64,000 bases of DNA from Cycas panzhihuaensis. Lineage: Eukaryota; Cycadophyta. The notes under the pieces were generated by a model. The model ran no database searches and was not told the origin of the DNA. It saw only the letters and a program-made list of their open reading frames with translations. This document shows, one piece after another, positions 11,149-20,864 of the stretch. The stretch covers positions 174,847,741 through 174,911,740 of the forward strand of contig CM041465.1 in NCBI GenBank assembly GCA_023213395.1. The letters run 5' to 3'. Every line of letters begins with the position of its first letter. Positions within the stretch are counted from its first letter, which is position 1. A program made the position numbers and the translations under genes.

Positions 11149-11733
11149 AACTCGAAAGCAGAAGAAGCATTCAACGATCTCAAAAAAGCCATGGTAATAA
11201 CTCTAGTCTTAGAAACCCTCGATTTTTCAAAATTGTTCGTGCTAGAGTTTGATGCATCAGGGTTTGTAATAGGGGTATTATTACTCCAAGATGAACGACC
11301 AATAGCTTATGAGAGTCGGAAGTTGAATAACCAAGAAAAACTCAAACCAATTTATGATAAGGAGATGTTCGCAATCATGCACGCCATCCAACAATGGCAA
11401 CAATATCTATTGGGGAATTCATTCAAGGCGTGCACAGATCATGATAGTCTGAAATAGTTACTTAGGCAGAAGACATTGTCTGATGAACAACAAAAATGGG
11501 TCAATAAGTTGCAGAAATTTGACTTCGCGATAGTATATAAGAAAGACAAGGAGTATATTATAGCAGACGCATTATCACGAATCCTAGATGAAACAAAGGA
11601 AGGTCCTTCATTGCAGTTGATCTCAACAATTACACCCTCATGGTTAAAATCCCTCAGAACTGAATATATGGCAGATACAAGATACCAAGAACTTTTAGAT
11701 AACATCAAGGGAAGCAACTCAGATAGATACTAG
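11149..11733 (+). pseudogene. Gypsy A RNase H
   Basis: RNase H with LEFDASGFVIGVLL, YDKEMFAIMHAIQQW, CTDHDSLK and IIADALSRI, giving the catalytic D-E-D-D positions. A TAG at 11455 follows HDSLK, where gypsy elements usually have Tyr or Gln. Same phase as RT. Confidence 0.9.
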
Positions 11734-12459
11734 TAAAAGGGTGATTTGATTCTTAGTAATGACAAAATCTATATCCCCAAAAATTCTAAATTAAAAGGAA
11801 TTATATTGCAAGAAGCACATTCAGTCCTAGAAACAGGCCACACTGGTATAGACAAGATATATCAGAAGATAAAAACATCGTATTTTTGGAAGGGCTTGAA
11901 AGTAGACATCCAAAAATTCGTGACAGAATGCAATACTTGTCAACGAAACAAGGGAGAATGTGTAAAGACCCTGAGTCTGCTACAACCCCTACCAATTCCC
12001 CCAACCAAAAGTGGGAAAAAATTTCAATGGATTTTATTATAGGTCTTCCAAAATTAGAAGATACGAAATTACACGAGCACAACTTATCATCCTCAAATGG
12101 ATGGATAGACAGAGATAGTCAACAAATGTCTGGAAGGTTATTTGAGGAATTTTTGCTCGGATAAACAAAATCAGTTGCACAAGAGGCTGCACTTAGTCGA
12201 GTGGTGGTATAATACAACATACCACTCTTCCACCAAGATGACACCATTCCAGGCTTTTTATGGATACCAACCGCCGTCTCTATTGACATGGAACGGATTA
12301 TCCCAGGTTCAGGCTGTCCAAGAACACCGAAAGTAGATGGAAGACACGGTTAGAACTCCTAAGGATAATTTGGCGATGGCAAGGAATAGAATGAAGTAGC
12401 AAGCAGATGCATAACGATCCAAAAGGATCTTCCAGAAGGACGACTAGCTTTTCCTCTAA
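11734..12459 (+). pseudogene. Gypsy A integrase with deleted core
   Basis: The N-terminal HHCC module is present: H and H near SVLETGHTG, CNTCQRNKG. The core starts ISMDFIIGLPK with the first Asp. The sequence then jumps from PKLEDTK (about 12067) directly to TTYHPQMDG and TEIVNKCLEGYL, the region around the catalytic Glu. The stretch holding the second catalytic Asp is absent, a deletion of very roughly 60 or more residues. WWYNTTYHSST follows. There is also a local frameshift near 12013. It cannot integrate on its own. Confidence 0.82.
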
Positions 12460-12840
12460 TTGCAACCATACAAACAGACATCATTGAGCAAGATGAATAT
12501 ACAAAAGCTTGCTCCTCGATATTTTGGACCATATCAAGTATTGGACAGAATCGAGGAAGTAGCCTACAATCTTACGTTAGCAACAAAAAGCAAGATCCAT
12601 GACAATTTTCATGTTTCATGCTTGAAGAAAAAGATTGGCGACAAGGTAGTACCGCAAACATCCTTACCAGAATTCAATGAAGAAGGAAATATCATACTAG
12701 AGCTAGAGGGGATACTCCAAACTCATACCAGGCAACTTCGAACAAAGACAAATCAGAGAGTACCTCATAAAGTGGCAAACATTGGATGTAGAAGATGCGG
12801 TATGGGAGTCAAATGAGTGGATACAATGGTTTCCAAAACT
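12460..12840 (+). pseudogene. Gypsy A integrase C-terminus and chromodomain
   Basis: LAPRYFGPYQVLDRIEEVAY is the GPY/F module and IHDNFHVSCLKKKIG follows. About 12690-12835, after a frameshift near 12745, reads IREYLIKWQTLDVEDAVWE, the aromatic-cage part of a chromodomain. Chromodomains guide integration to particular histone marks. This is what places A in the chromoviruses. Confidence 0.8.
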
Positions 12841-12870
12841 ACCGATGCTTTGAGGGCAAAGCATGTTGTC

Positions 12871-12891
12871 AAAGGTGGGGGGGGGGGGGGG
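12871..12891 (+). other. Polypurine tract of gypsy A
   Basis: AAAGGT followed by 15 consecutive G (12877-12891), two bases before the 3' LTR. Confidence 0.8.
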
Positions 12892-12893
12892 CT

Positions 12894-13443
12894 TCTTGTG
12901 TTCAGGATAAACCCTCTCTTTAGGGGCCTATCAGTCGGCTTAAACCCCTAGAAATGGGTGCAGGAATGGGAGTATTACCCGACCTATAAGCCTGTCTTTT
13001 GGCCGACTTCATTCATGGTTCACTTCTAGTGAACTTTCCCAGTTCTAGCCGACTTCAAGCTAGATAATAACTGACCATTATATATAGGGATCAAAGCCCT
13101 CATTCTAACATCATCATTTTCAGTTGGATCTCTTCCATATTTTTGGCTCTAGGGCTGCAGTTGGCTCAGCCTTTTGGCCTAAGATATTTGGAGGATTCCT
13201 GCCTCGAAGGGACAAGCATTCAGTAAGGACATTCTGTTGTATATTTTTGCACCTTTGATTATTATTTTTGACAATATATTTACCTTTTATTTGTATTATT
13301 TCCACTACTTTATTCTGGTGTTTAAGGTGTATTTCCAATATTCGTTTTTATTTGAGATTAATAAGATCTGTATGAGCATGTATTAGATTTTTATTTGTGA
13401 ATTCCTATGTGATTTTTGAAATAAGATAAAAGTTTCCGCTACA
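12894..13443 (+). repeat. 3' LTR of gypsy A
   Basis: Pairs with 283-832; the first two bases read TC, a change from TG. GCCGAC at 13002-13007 and 13048-13053. TSD TTCTA follows. Confidence 0.92.
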
Positions 13444-13448
13444 TTCTA

Positions 13449-13652
13449 ACCAAATCATAATGGTTATTTAATAACTCGCTTAATTATGGTAGGCTCCAAA
13501 CTACCATATTTATTATTTCAACCATCTTTGACTTCTATTAACCACTGTATTAAATGTCTTTGACTAAGAATATTCCATGTCAAGAAATATTCTAATTACA
13601 TGAGAAATGAACTTAAATGAACATGAAATGGGAATATACATTATTTCCAACA
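13449..13652 (-). repeat. 3' LTR of element B, second part
   Basis: Continues 114-282 and matches 17934-18150; ends TTTCCAACA. The right copy carries an extra stretch near 18055 that is absent here. Confidence 0.88.
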
Positions 13653-13689
13653 CCATCCCATAATGTTAAGTTCATTTCCTTTCATAAAC

Positions 13690-13851
13690 ATCAGTGTCCA
13701 AAGTCTCTCAAACTTCTCACGACCCAAAGTTTAGGTGAGAATATCAACTCAACTATGCCATACTCCACTTGTTGTCGAATAAAATAATGGTCAACTTCCA
13801 CATGCTTGATTCTATCATAGAGAACCAATTCTTCAATAGCTATATGGCACC
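13690..13851 (-). pseudogene. RNase H C-terminal remnant of element B
   Basis: On the minus strand about 50 codons read AIEELVLYDRIKHVEVDH, then YFIRQQVEYGIVELIF and a motif like the ADIxTKPL end of Copia RNase H. The family words KHIEVDxHFIRE are recognisable with substitutions. The insertion of LTR pair E cuts it; the N-terminal part is at 15017-15160. Confidence 0.72.
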
Positions 13852-14436
13852 TGTAGCATTACAAAATATGGTCAAAGGTATAGCATATGACCATTAAAAT
13901 CAAAGGTTTCTAAATGAGGATTCCAACGATTCAGACGAAAGTCAATTCTGACATCTCCATCAAAAGTTGTGACTGTTTAAAGTTAGCCTACCAGTTTTGG
14001 AGAAGTTCTGGCCGACTTCTATTTAAGTAGTATTAAGGATAATAACACTCAGTCTGGCCGACTTCTAATTGCAGTATTTTGATCACTATATATAGGAAGT
14101 TTGGGCCGCATCCCAAACCATCTTCAGAGGTTCTTTTGGCTGCGTATTTTCAGTTTGAAGGCTGTAATTAGCTCGCCCATTTGGAGGTTGCAGTTTGGAG
14201 GGTTCCTCGCCTTGAAGAGGGAAGCTCACTTCTTCAAGAAAGAGCGGTATTTCGTTGTAATTTCACTCTATTTTTGGTATTATTTGATAATAAAGATTAT
14301 TATTTACTTCTGTGGATTATGTAATTCCTGTTCCTTGTTCATTTTCCTGTTGAATAGCATCTAGTTATTGTTTTTTGGGGATTATTACATGTATTTTGGA
14401 GGAAAATTGCTCTAAAAGTAGAACTAGATCACTACA
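13852..14436 (+). repeat. LTR E1
   Basis: Begins TGTAGCATTACAAAATATGG and ends ATCACTACA. It has GCCGAC at 14011-14016 and 14057-14062 and a TATATATA near 14090. Its first 130 bp resemble E2 and L; the downstream part is much more diverged and resembles gypsy A's LTR in places (GGCTGTAATTAGCTCG..). Confidence 0.75.
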
Positions 14437-14449
14437 AGGGGAGGGGAAT
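14437..14449 (+). other. Purine tract between E1 and E2
   Basis: AGGGGAGGGGAAT, a polypurine tract in the place expected before a 3' LTR. It is all that remains between the two LTRs. Confidence 0.6.
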
Positions 14450-15011
14450 TGTAGCATTCCAAAATATGGTCAAAGGTATAACATATGACCATTCAAATCA
14501 AAGGCTTCTAAATGAGGATTCCAATGGTTTAGACAAAAAATCAATTCCGACATCTTTATCAAAAGTTATGATTGTTTAAAGAACTTCAGTCTGCCTATTT
14601 TAGAGGTGTTCTGGCCGACATCCAGTATTAGTTTTGGGTAGGTTTTTCCCCTTTCTGGCCGACTTTTATTACTATCTTTTGGCCACCTATTTAAGGAGGA
14701 TTTGCGGCCTCATTTGATTATCATCAGAGAAGTCTTGGACTACAGTATTTTCGGCCCTTTTGAGGAGGTTTGTGGAGGGAACCTCACCTCAAAGAGGGAT
14801 TCTTTATCATCAGTAATTTGCGGGATCTTTTGGTAACCTTGTATCTATTCAGTTTATGTTCATTTCATACCATTTTATATTTGTATGCTATAAGTATTCA
14901 AGTAATTTTGTATCATTATTCTCATTTGATTGAATATTTCGCAAGTGCATTTGGTGGCCATTTTGTCTATTTTTGAAAATTTTCTTAGAAGATTTCTATA
15001 AGATCACTACA
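14450..15011 (+). repeat. LTR E2
   Basis: Begins TGTAGCATTCCAAAATATGG, ends GATCACTACA; closely matches L at 61347-61904. GCCGAC at 14614-14619 and 14658-14663. The flank ACACC (15012-15016) pairs with GCACC (13847-13851) before E1, suggesting that E1-E2 came in as one unit. Confidence 0.8.
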
Positions 15012-15016
15012 ACACC

Positions 15017-15160
15017 TTGGTTGTTATAGAACACCTGAATAAGTCAAAAGTGGTTAAGAAGTCCAATAAGCCACAACAGCTTCAAGGATTGCTATAACTG
15101 TTGCTTTGTATACTACCACGGTGGAAGCCAAATAAACTGTCGATTGTTTCTTACTGCTCC
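15017..15160 (-). pseudogene. RNase H central remnant of element B
   Basis: Minus-strand codons read LISWSSKKQSTVYLASTVVVYKATVIAILEAV in two halves, matching the Copia words [20 protein letters not shown] with the catalytic Glu positions replaced by Val. It is followed (leftward, beyond insert E) by 13690-13851 and preceded by the minisatellite. Confidence 0.68.
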
Positions 15161-15570
15161 AAGAGATAAGCTAGAACTAAGTGTCAATGCACATCTTATT
15201 GTCGATTAGGCTTTTACTGCTATAAGAAATCAACCAGAACTAAGTGCCAATACACATCCTATTGTTGATTAGGATCAACCAGAATTAAAAGTCAATACAC
15301 ATCCTGTTGTTGATTAGGATCAACTAGAACTAAGTGCCAATACACATCCTGTTGTTCATTAGAATCAACCAGAACTAAGTGCTAATACACATCTTGTTGT
15401 TGATCAGGCCTTTACTGCTGCAAGAGATCAACTAGAACTAAGTGTCAATGCACATCCTGTTGTTGATTAGGATCAACCAGAACCAAGTGTCAATGCACAT
15501 CCTGTTCTTGATTAGGATCAACCAGAACTAAGTGTCAATACACATCCTGTTGTTGATTATGCCTTTGCAG
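15154..15570 (-). repeat. Minisatellite of 45- and 63-bp units within B RNase H
   Basis: About eight units built on ATCAACCAGAACTAAGTGCC plus AATACACATCCTGTTGTTGA and TTAGG. Most are 45 bp. At least two are 63 bp, adding an 18-bp CCTTTACTGCTGCAAGAG-like segment. Both lengths are multiples of three. By position, the unit corresponds to the RNase H segment around RxSTSGYxFxLGSxxISW. Confidence 0.82.
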
Positions 15571-16473
15571 TTGCTTGTACAAAGCTGCCAAAGAGGACTT
15601 CATCATCCTCATGCAGTACATGCAAGTTGTGATCATCAATGCGTGAAAACCACGCCCATTGTCCTGTTTCTCCAAATGTCACCATATCGGCATACAATAT
15701 CATGCTTTGTTCTATGCATTATTGTTTTTTCTATGTAATTGATGCTTCATAGAATTGTTAGGTGTTTTCTTTCTTTTTGAACACCACAACACTACTACTA
15801 TCATGACCATAACACAATTAGTTGCTCTTCATGCAACAATAAGCTACCCAACTCATGAAATGGAAAGAAGTTAAGGTAGTCCTTCCATGTTATAAAAGCA
15901 AGTTGTTAAGAATGATGTACTCTACAATTTCGGCAACACATTCCACTCTTGTCTCCTTCAGTTTTTGCAGATGAAGAGAAATAAAGCATAGACATTTTAT
16001 AAGAGCAAAGCAAGTATCAAGACTCTAATAAATCCATGAGAGTCTTCATGCATCATATGCAAGCATTTTCTTTGAAGATGAGTAAATGACTCATCAATTA
16101 CTGGCAAATTAATGAATCTCAGTGTTCTAGGTTCCTGTCCTGCCTTGTTGTGCTGCTTATACAATGTCGTCAATTGAATCTATTTTGGCTTCCTTTTAAC
16201 AGCTTCCATAAGCTTTCGTAAGGTTGGAGAATTTTGAATTTCCACATCACATAAAACTTCTATCTAGTCTTAGTGAATCAGGCAAATTATAGCCAACAAT
16301 TCATAGACATTATTATGAGTTTTGTAATGAAGGAAATTATCAAAAGTAGTGTTTTAAACCACTGCAAGTATGAGTGTCACATATCACTCATTGACCGCAA
16401 GGTGGATGACACACACTGAGTACAATTAAGAGTTCAAAAAGAACTCTAAAACACACCAAGAAATACTATCAAA
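15571..16473. other. Unassigned interior of element B
   Basis: 900 bp of AT-rich sequence. No frame longer than about 70 codons and no family motif that I can name. If B is a normal Copia element, gag to RT should lie here; none is visible, so a large deletion is likely. Confidence 0.4.
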
Positions 16474-16750
16474 AGAGGATGAAGTACTTGAAAAAAATCC
16501 TCTTAAAATACTCTTTAAATAGAGTCAAAAGATATACTTTAAAGAGGATGAAGTACTTGAAAAAAAATCCTCTTAAAATACTCTTTAAATAGAGTCAAAA
16601 GATATACTTTAAAGAGGATAAAGTATATGAGAAAAAAAATCTCTTGAAGTACTCTTTGAATTATGGCAAGAGATGCTTAAAAAAGAGGATAAAATGTATT
16701 AAAATCCTCTTGAGGTACTCTTAAAAAAGCCAAGAAATACAAATAAAAGA
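16474..16750. repeat. Tandem repeat of about 70 bp
   Basis: Four to five units starting AGAGGAT(G/A)AAGTA at 16474, 16543, 16613 and 16684, with a weaker one near 16750. The first two are nearly identical; later ones diverge. Each unit carries AGAGGAT and ATCCTCTT, an inverted pair about 20 bp apart. Confidence 0.85.
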
Positions 16751-17752
16751 AGACAAAGTATCATGCTTTAAATAGCTTAATGCCCTCTTTAGATGTAAAG
16801 TCCAATTGATAAAATAATATTCCTCAAAGAAATTTATCTTCAAGTACCACAAAAGGATATACTCCCAAAAGGATGAAATATCTCCTCAACAAAATATTGA
16901 ATTGACATACTATATAAGAAGATAAATATTAAAAAAAGTATATTCTAAAGAATATGCTAACATTTATAACCTAATGTTATAAACAATAGATTAAATATGT
17001 AATTTATTAAAATATTCAATTGAGATCTTTTTGGCGCGACCCAATCTTTTTTCGACGACGATGAGTTTTGGTAGCTGTCAATGGCGACTCCCATTTAGCG
17101 GCTGTTAACGGTGGCTCTTATCCGACAGATGGCGGCGAATGATTTGCTGTAGCATAATGGCGGCTCCCTGAGTAACTTATAGTGACAGTGATGACGTTTT
17201 GAGCTACTACAACTCATCTCCATAGTGGCGGGCTTTCTAAAGGGACGATTGATGAAGGACGGGCTTATAGTAGACAGCCAGCTCATGAGAGATGGCAGGT
17301 AGTTGTGATAGCCTCAGAACTATCACATAGAAGGGCAACTCTAAAGTGAGCAGACAAATAGAAAAAGTTTTCAATGGCGACTGATTCAATTTTTCAAACA
17401 GTGGCGTACCCTGTTGAGTGGCATCTATGGCATACCTATGGACAAAGAACAAGCACCAAGCAAACGAGCAAGCTAGTGAATGGAGGTCATTTAGACAATA
17501 GCTAGCTCCAGACACTTCACACCAATGACAATCCTTTTGGATGCATGCACAAAAGAATGCAATATCTGACAGCTACAAAGAGCCAATGTTCACTCTTCAC
17601 TTAGCTAGTCTTTGAGGTAGACACATGTAACAATGAGCAACACAAAATCCACACATTTACTCATTTAAGAGGAGGCCAGTCACCTCATGACAGAACCTAG
17701 CACATGGATAGAATCACCACTAGATTTCAGCATACAATTGTTAAAAAACTAT
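16751..17752 (-). other. Leader region of element B
   Basis: The segment between the 5' LTR/PBS and the repeats. 16751-17030 is AT-rich. 17030-17320 is clearly GC-richer, with repeated GGCG(A/G)C words. I recognise no protein. Confidence 0.4.
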
Positions 17753-17764
17753 GCTCTGATACCA
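17753..17764 (-). other. Primer-binding site of element B
   Basis: GCTCTGATACCA on the plus strand, i.e. TGGTATCAGAGC on the minus strand, directly touching the LTR. Confidence 0.88.
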
Positions 17765-18150
17765 TGTTGAGAAAAAGTGGATAGGAGGACACATAGCATA
17801 AAGCACATGCATAAAAGACGAGATGACAATACGGTAATGAATCACAACTCTCCAACTTTCTCATTCTAAAAATAATAGAGTACATCATATATAGATTACA
17901 TATGTACTAAACATAGGAGTTAGTTCTAACCAAATCATAATGGTCATTTAATAACTCCCTCAAATTATGGTAGGCTCCAAACTACCATATTTATTATTTC
18001 AGCCATCTTTGACTTCTACTAACCACCATATTAAATGACTTTGACTAAGAATATTCTCTCACTAACAATATTCCATATGAAGATATATTCTAATTACATG
18101 AGAAATGAACTTAAATGAACATGAAATGGGAATGTACATTATTTCCAACA
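17765..18150 (-). repeat. 5' LTR of element B
   Basis: 386 bp, TGTTGAG...TTTCCAACA. The uninterrupted copy of this LTR, used to place the insertion of gypsy A in its partner. Confidence 0.88.
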
Positions 18151-18361
18151 TTTCATCCTTAGCTTCCTAAGGATCAAGATGGATAATAATATTGCTATCT
18201 ATTGGACTTTCAATTGGAATAGGTTTTTTGACTCTACCTTATAGATAAGTCCAATGTTCATTGATAATAAGCAAATTTTTTACTTACTTTTTTCATTCCT
18301 GAAAGTTATATTGTCTAGTTAACTTAATGTAGTTTGCATTAAACATGTTTATTGCCACCAT
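18151..18361 (-). pseudogene. Copia C gag, N-terminal part
   Basis: ATG at 18361 (minus) begins MVAINMFNANYIKLTRQ, matching MATINMLNACTIRLTGQ of H. About 70 codons with several stops, then the insertion of B; continued at 113-1. Confidence 0.78.
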
Positions 18362-20281
18362 TATGTTAAAGTTGTTTAAAATTCTCTTGTAACTAAAAAA
18401 ATGACTGGGAAACTTAAGGTTTTTTTTGCTTAAGTTCCACACACAAACACACCAACAACCCTAATCTTACAAAGAAGATCCAACAATTGAATAGAGTAAT
18501 TTGAGAAGTGGAGGGCTAGGCAACCACTTGGTCCAACCCTGATCTTTCAAATAGATCCAACAGTTGGCCAAGATCAAGTTTAGAACAAGTGAAGTAGGGT
18601 TGATCTGCATCGACGTACTATGCTTTTCCTGGAGTTCACAGCTCCAATAACACCTTTTTGAACCTCCTTTCCTTCAAAGATGTTAATTGTTGTGCATTGA
18701 CCATATGGTCGGTTGGTCCCTTAGGGAATGCACCAATCTTGATATATTAGAGGCAAGGCTTTAATCTTTTTTGGGCCTCCCCAACAAAGATTTTAAAGCA
18801 ACTTTTTAAGTATTAAGTAGATTAAAATAAATTGCTTATGAAGAGATGAAAATGATGAATTACAAGTGCTTGAAAACTTAATACAAAATGCTTCTAAATA
18901 AAGTTGCTTGAGTGTTTACAATAACACTTTAAGTGTAACAAAGAGAGCACTTAAAACTTGAAAAAAAAGTACAAGTGCCAATCAGAGATGCTACTTGCTT
19001 GTAGTGCTTGAAGTGGGTTCCTTCTTTAGGTACAAAAGCAACCACTTAATACACAATTTAATCACTTGCACCAAGTCGCATACTACCAAGAAAATGTTAG
19101 GACTTTAAAATAGTACTAACGCGCACCAAAAAGTGATTTTTCTTTTTTTTGTATTGAAATGAGTGATTTTAGTCCCTTTTGATGAGTTGGACTAAGAGGG
19201 CACCTCGCAGGGGGCCTTAAACATGCTTGTACAATGTGAGTTTTTCACGAAAAGTACAAAAACAAGTTAAATAACTAATTTTTGAGTCGAAGAACACACT
19301 TGCAATTTTTTTTAAGAGTTAATTGAACTCAAAAAATTGAAAAACAAAGTGAAGTGGCTTACAAAAAATAATTAAATAACCTTCTAAAAAGGTATTAGAA
19401 AGCAACTTTAAGAAATAAAGGTTTATTAAACTAAGAATATTCTCAAAATATTCTTAATTTTATAACCTAATATTTTAATTTCTGGTGTTAACATTGAAAT
19501 TTTTGCTCGAAAGAAAAAATAGACAACGAAAGTGGCGCAAATACAAATGAACAATCGATCATAACGATCGAATAAAGTAGCAGATCAACAAAATGATTTT
19601 GGAACTATGATTCTCTACCATGTGGGATAATTCCAAACGAGTTTGAGGAGATTCAGTGGAGAAATTAATAAGATTGAGTGGATTTTGTATTTAGTTGGGC
19701 ACATGGCCAAACTCATCAAAATAGGCAGTCGCCTTTTTAGAACTCAGTCGTGTGGCTTTAGATTCCTCGTATCACGTCTAAACAGGCCTCAACACTTCTC
19801 CTAGCTTGATCTAGAGCAGTTTTGTTTTACTATGAATGATCCTTTTCTGAGTTTGTTGAGGGAAAGATGGATTGCCATGGTTTTTTTCTCTGCAATAGTG
19901 TTTCTCTCACAGAAAGAGAAAAAAGCCCTAGCTGCAGATTGAGACTAAAATGAGCAGGTATTTCTGAGTATGTAGCCAACAACAAAGTGGAATCTGTAGA
20001 TTTGCTAAAGAAACTTGCAAGAGATTTTTTTTTTGTGGAAATACAAAGAAAAACAATGTTTTCTTTGTATTTTCCCTGTTGCAAGTACAAGCTTAGCCTA
20101 AAAAAAAAAAATCCCATAAATTAAATTTGTTAATTTCCAGCCTACAAACACTTTGAAATGAAAAAATGCAGAAAAGTAAAGCCAAACTTGGCCTTAGACC
20201 ACTTTCGGAGAGTGAAGGTCATTGCCAAGGGTTTGGTGTATTTCCTCAAGCCTACAAACAACAAATACTCTCCTCCAATCT
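18362..20281 (-). other. Leader of Copia C
   Basis: About 1.9 kb between gag and PBS. 18430-18780 matches the gag-proximal leader of D and H and includes the palindrome GACCATATGGTC (18699-18710). A stem-loop motif copy, GGCACC TCGCAG GGGGCC, is at 19199-19216. The rest is AT-rich with no frame I recognise. Confidence 0.65.
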
Positions 20282-20293
20282 GCTCTAATACTA
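20282..20293 (-). other. Primer-binding site of Copia C (decayed)
   Basis: GCTCTAATACTA, two changes from the GCTCTGATACCA complement of the initiator tRNA-Met PBS, two bases from the LTR. Confidence 0.7.
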
Positions 20294-20295
20294 AA

Positions 20296-20864
20296 TGTTG
20301 AGTTGAGCATTCAACTCTAATACAAAATGTTGAAGGTGGTATGTCCTCCAATACCATAAAAACAACTTAGGATCTCTTGGAGAGAGAGTATGCTAAGAGA
20401 TTAGGATAATTAGCATCACATCAATAACGCTAAAAGGACAAGCAAGTAAGCAAGCATAATACTCAAGCATACGAAGACAATAGAAATGGAGGAGTAGGAA
20501 TTGTTCCCATCTCCAAATAACAAGATTAGCTTATATTCGAATCAACAACATAACAATACAATACCTCACTCTCTCTTCTTCATCTTGTTTACATGAGAAA
20601 TGGTCTCATTATATAGAGAATGAGGAGGAACCTTAGGGGGCTGCATGTTTGACACTTGTCAAACATGCATGCCATGACCCATGTGCACTCACATGTACAA
20701 AAGTGCATGAGGGGTACAATGACCCTCAAGTCACAACATTACGCTCACTAGAAAAAATGTGGGTGTATACTTTATCACATTAGATTGTAAAACACCCTTA
20801 CATAAAGTACATAATGTTATAATATAAAGTACGTGACTTAACATTTAAATATAAAGGTTTAACA
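20296..20864 (-). repeat. 5' LTR of Copia C
   Basis: 569 bp, TGTTGAGTTG...GGTTTAACA; the end matches the LTRs of H and D. It holds a 13-bp perfect stem at 20642-20669 (TGCATGTTTGACA / CT / TGTCAAACATGCA) close to TATATAGAG at about 20614. Confidence 0.85.

Larger units (their letters stand above)
283..13443 (+). mobile_element. Ty3/gypsy chromovirus A, complete ends, split by Copia D
   Basis: LTRs 283-832 and 12894-13443 are 550 bp each and about 90% alike by eye. TSD TTCTA occurs at 278-282 and 13444-13448. PBS TGGTATCAGAGC sits 2 nt after the 5' LTR and a 15-G purine tract precedes the 3' LTR. With Copia D (1136-8725) and its TSD removed, gag and pol form essentially one reading frame of about 1,390 codons: gag, CCHC, protease, RT, RNase H, integrase, chromodomain. 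The integrase core has an internal deletion and there are many stops, so it is defective. The chromodomain end places it among chromoviruses. Confidence 0.93.
114..18150 (-). mobile_element. Copia-like element B, degenerate, inserted in C gag
   Basis: Two similar terminal repeats (114-282 plus 13449-13652; and 17765-18150) start TGTTG and end TTTCCAACA. The PBS complement abuts the right repeat, so the element reads on the minus strand. Flanks are TTTTA (109-113) and TTTCA (18151-18155), a 5-bp duplication with one change; the gag of H has TTTCA there, so the left copy mutated. Besides inserts A and E, only about 3 kb of interior remains, with an RNase H remnant and tandem repeats. Gag, PR, IN and RT are missing, so B could move only in trans, if at all. 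Confidence 0.82.
1..20864 (-). mobile_element. Copia element C, outermost host of the left nest (5' part only)
   Basis: Ty1/Copia retrotransposon read on the minus strand; its 5' LTR lies at 20296-20864 and the element leaves the window on the left. Only LTR, PBS, a 1.9-kb leader and the start of gag are visible. Removing the insertion 114-18150 joins gag pieces 18151-18361 and 1-113. The junction matches the gag of element H around 43490 in this window, which shows what stood there before insertion. LTR and leader show the same family as D and H. PR, IN, RT and RH would lie left of position 1. Confidence 0.85.

Noticed and set aside
15154-15570. Regular repeats that could be read as a CRISPR-like array
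   Set aside because: Units are contiguous with no unique spacers, and they sit inside a plant retroelement RNase H remnant.
20142-20357. Minus-strand frame of 71 codons starting inside the LTR of C
   Set aside because: Crosses LTR edge and PBS; no motif.
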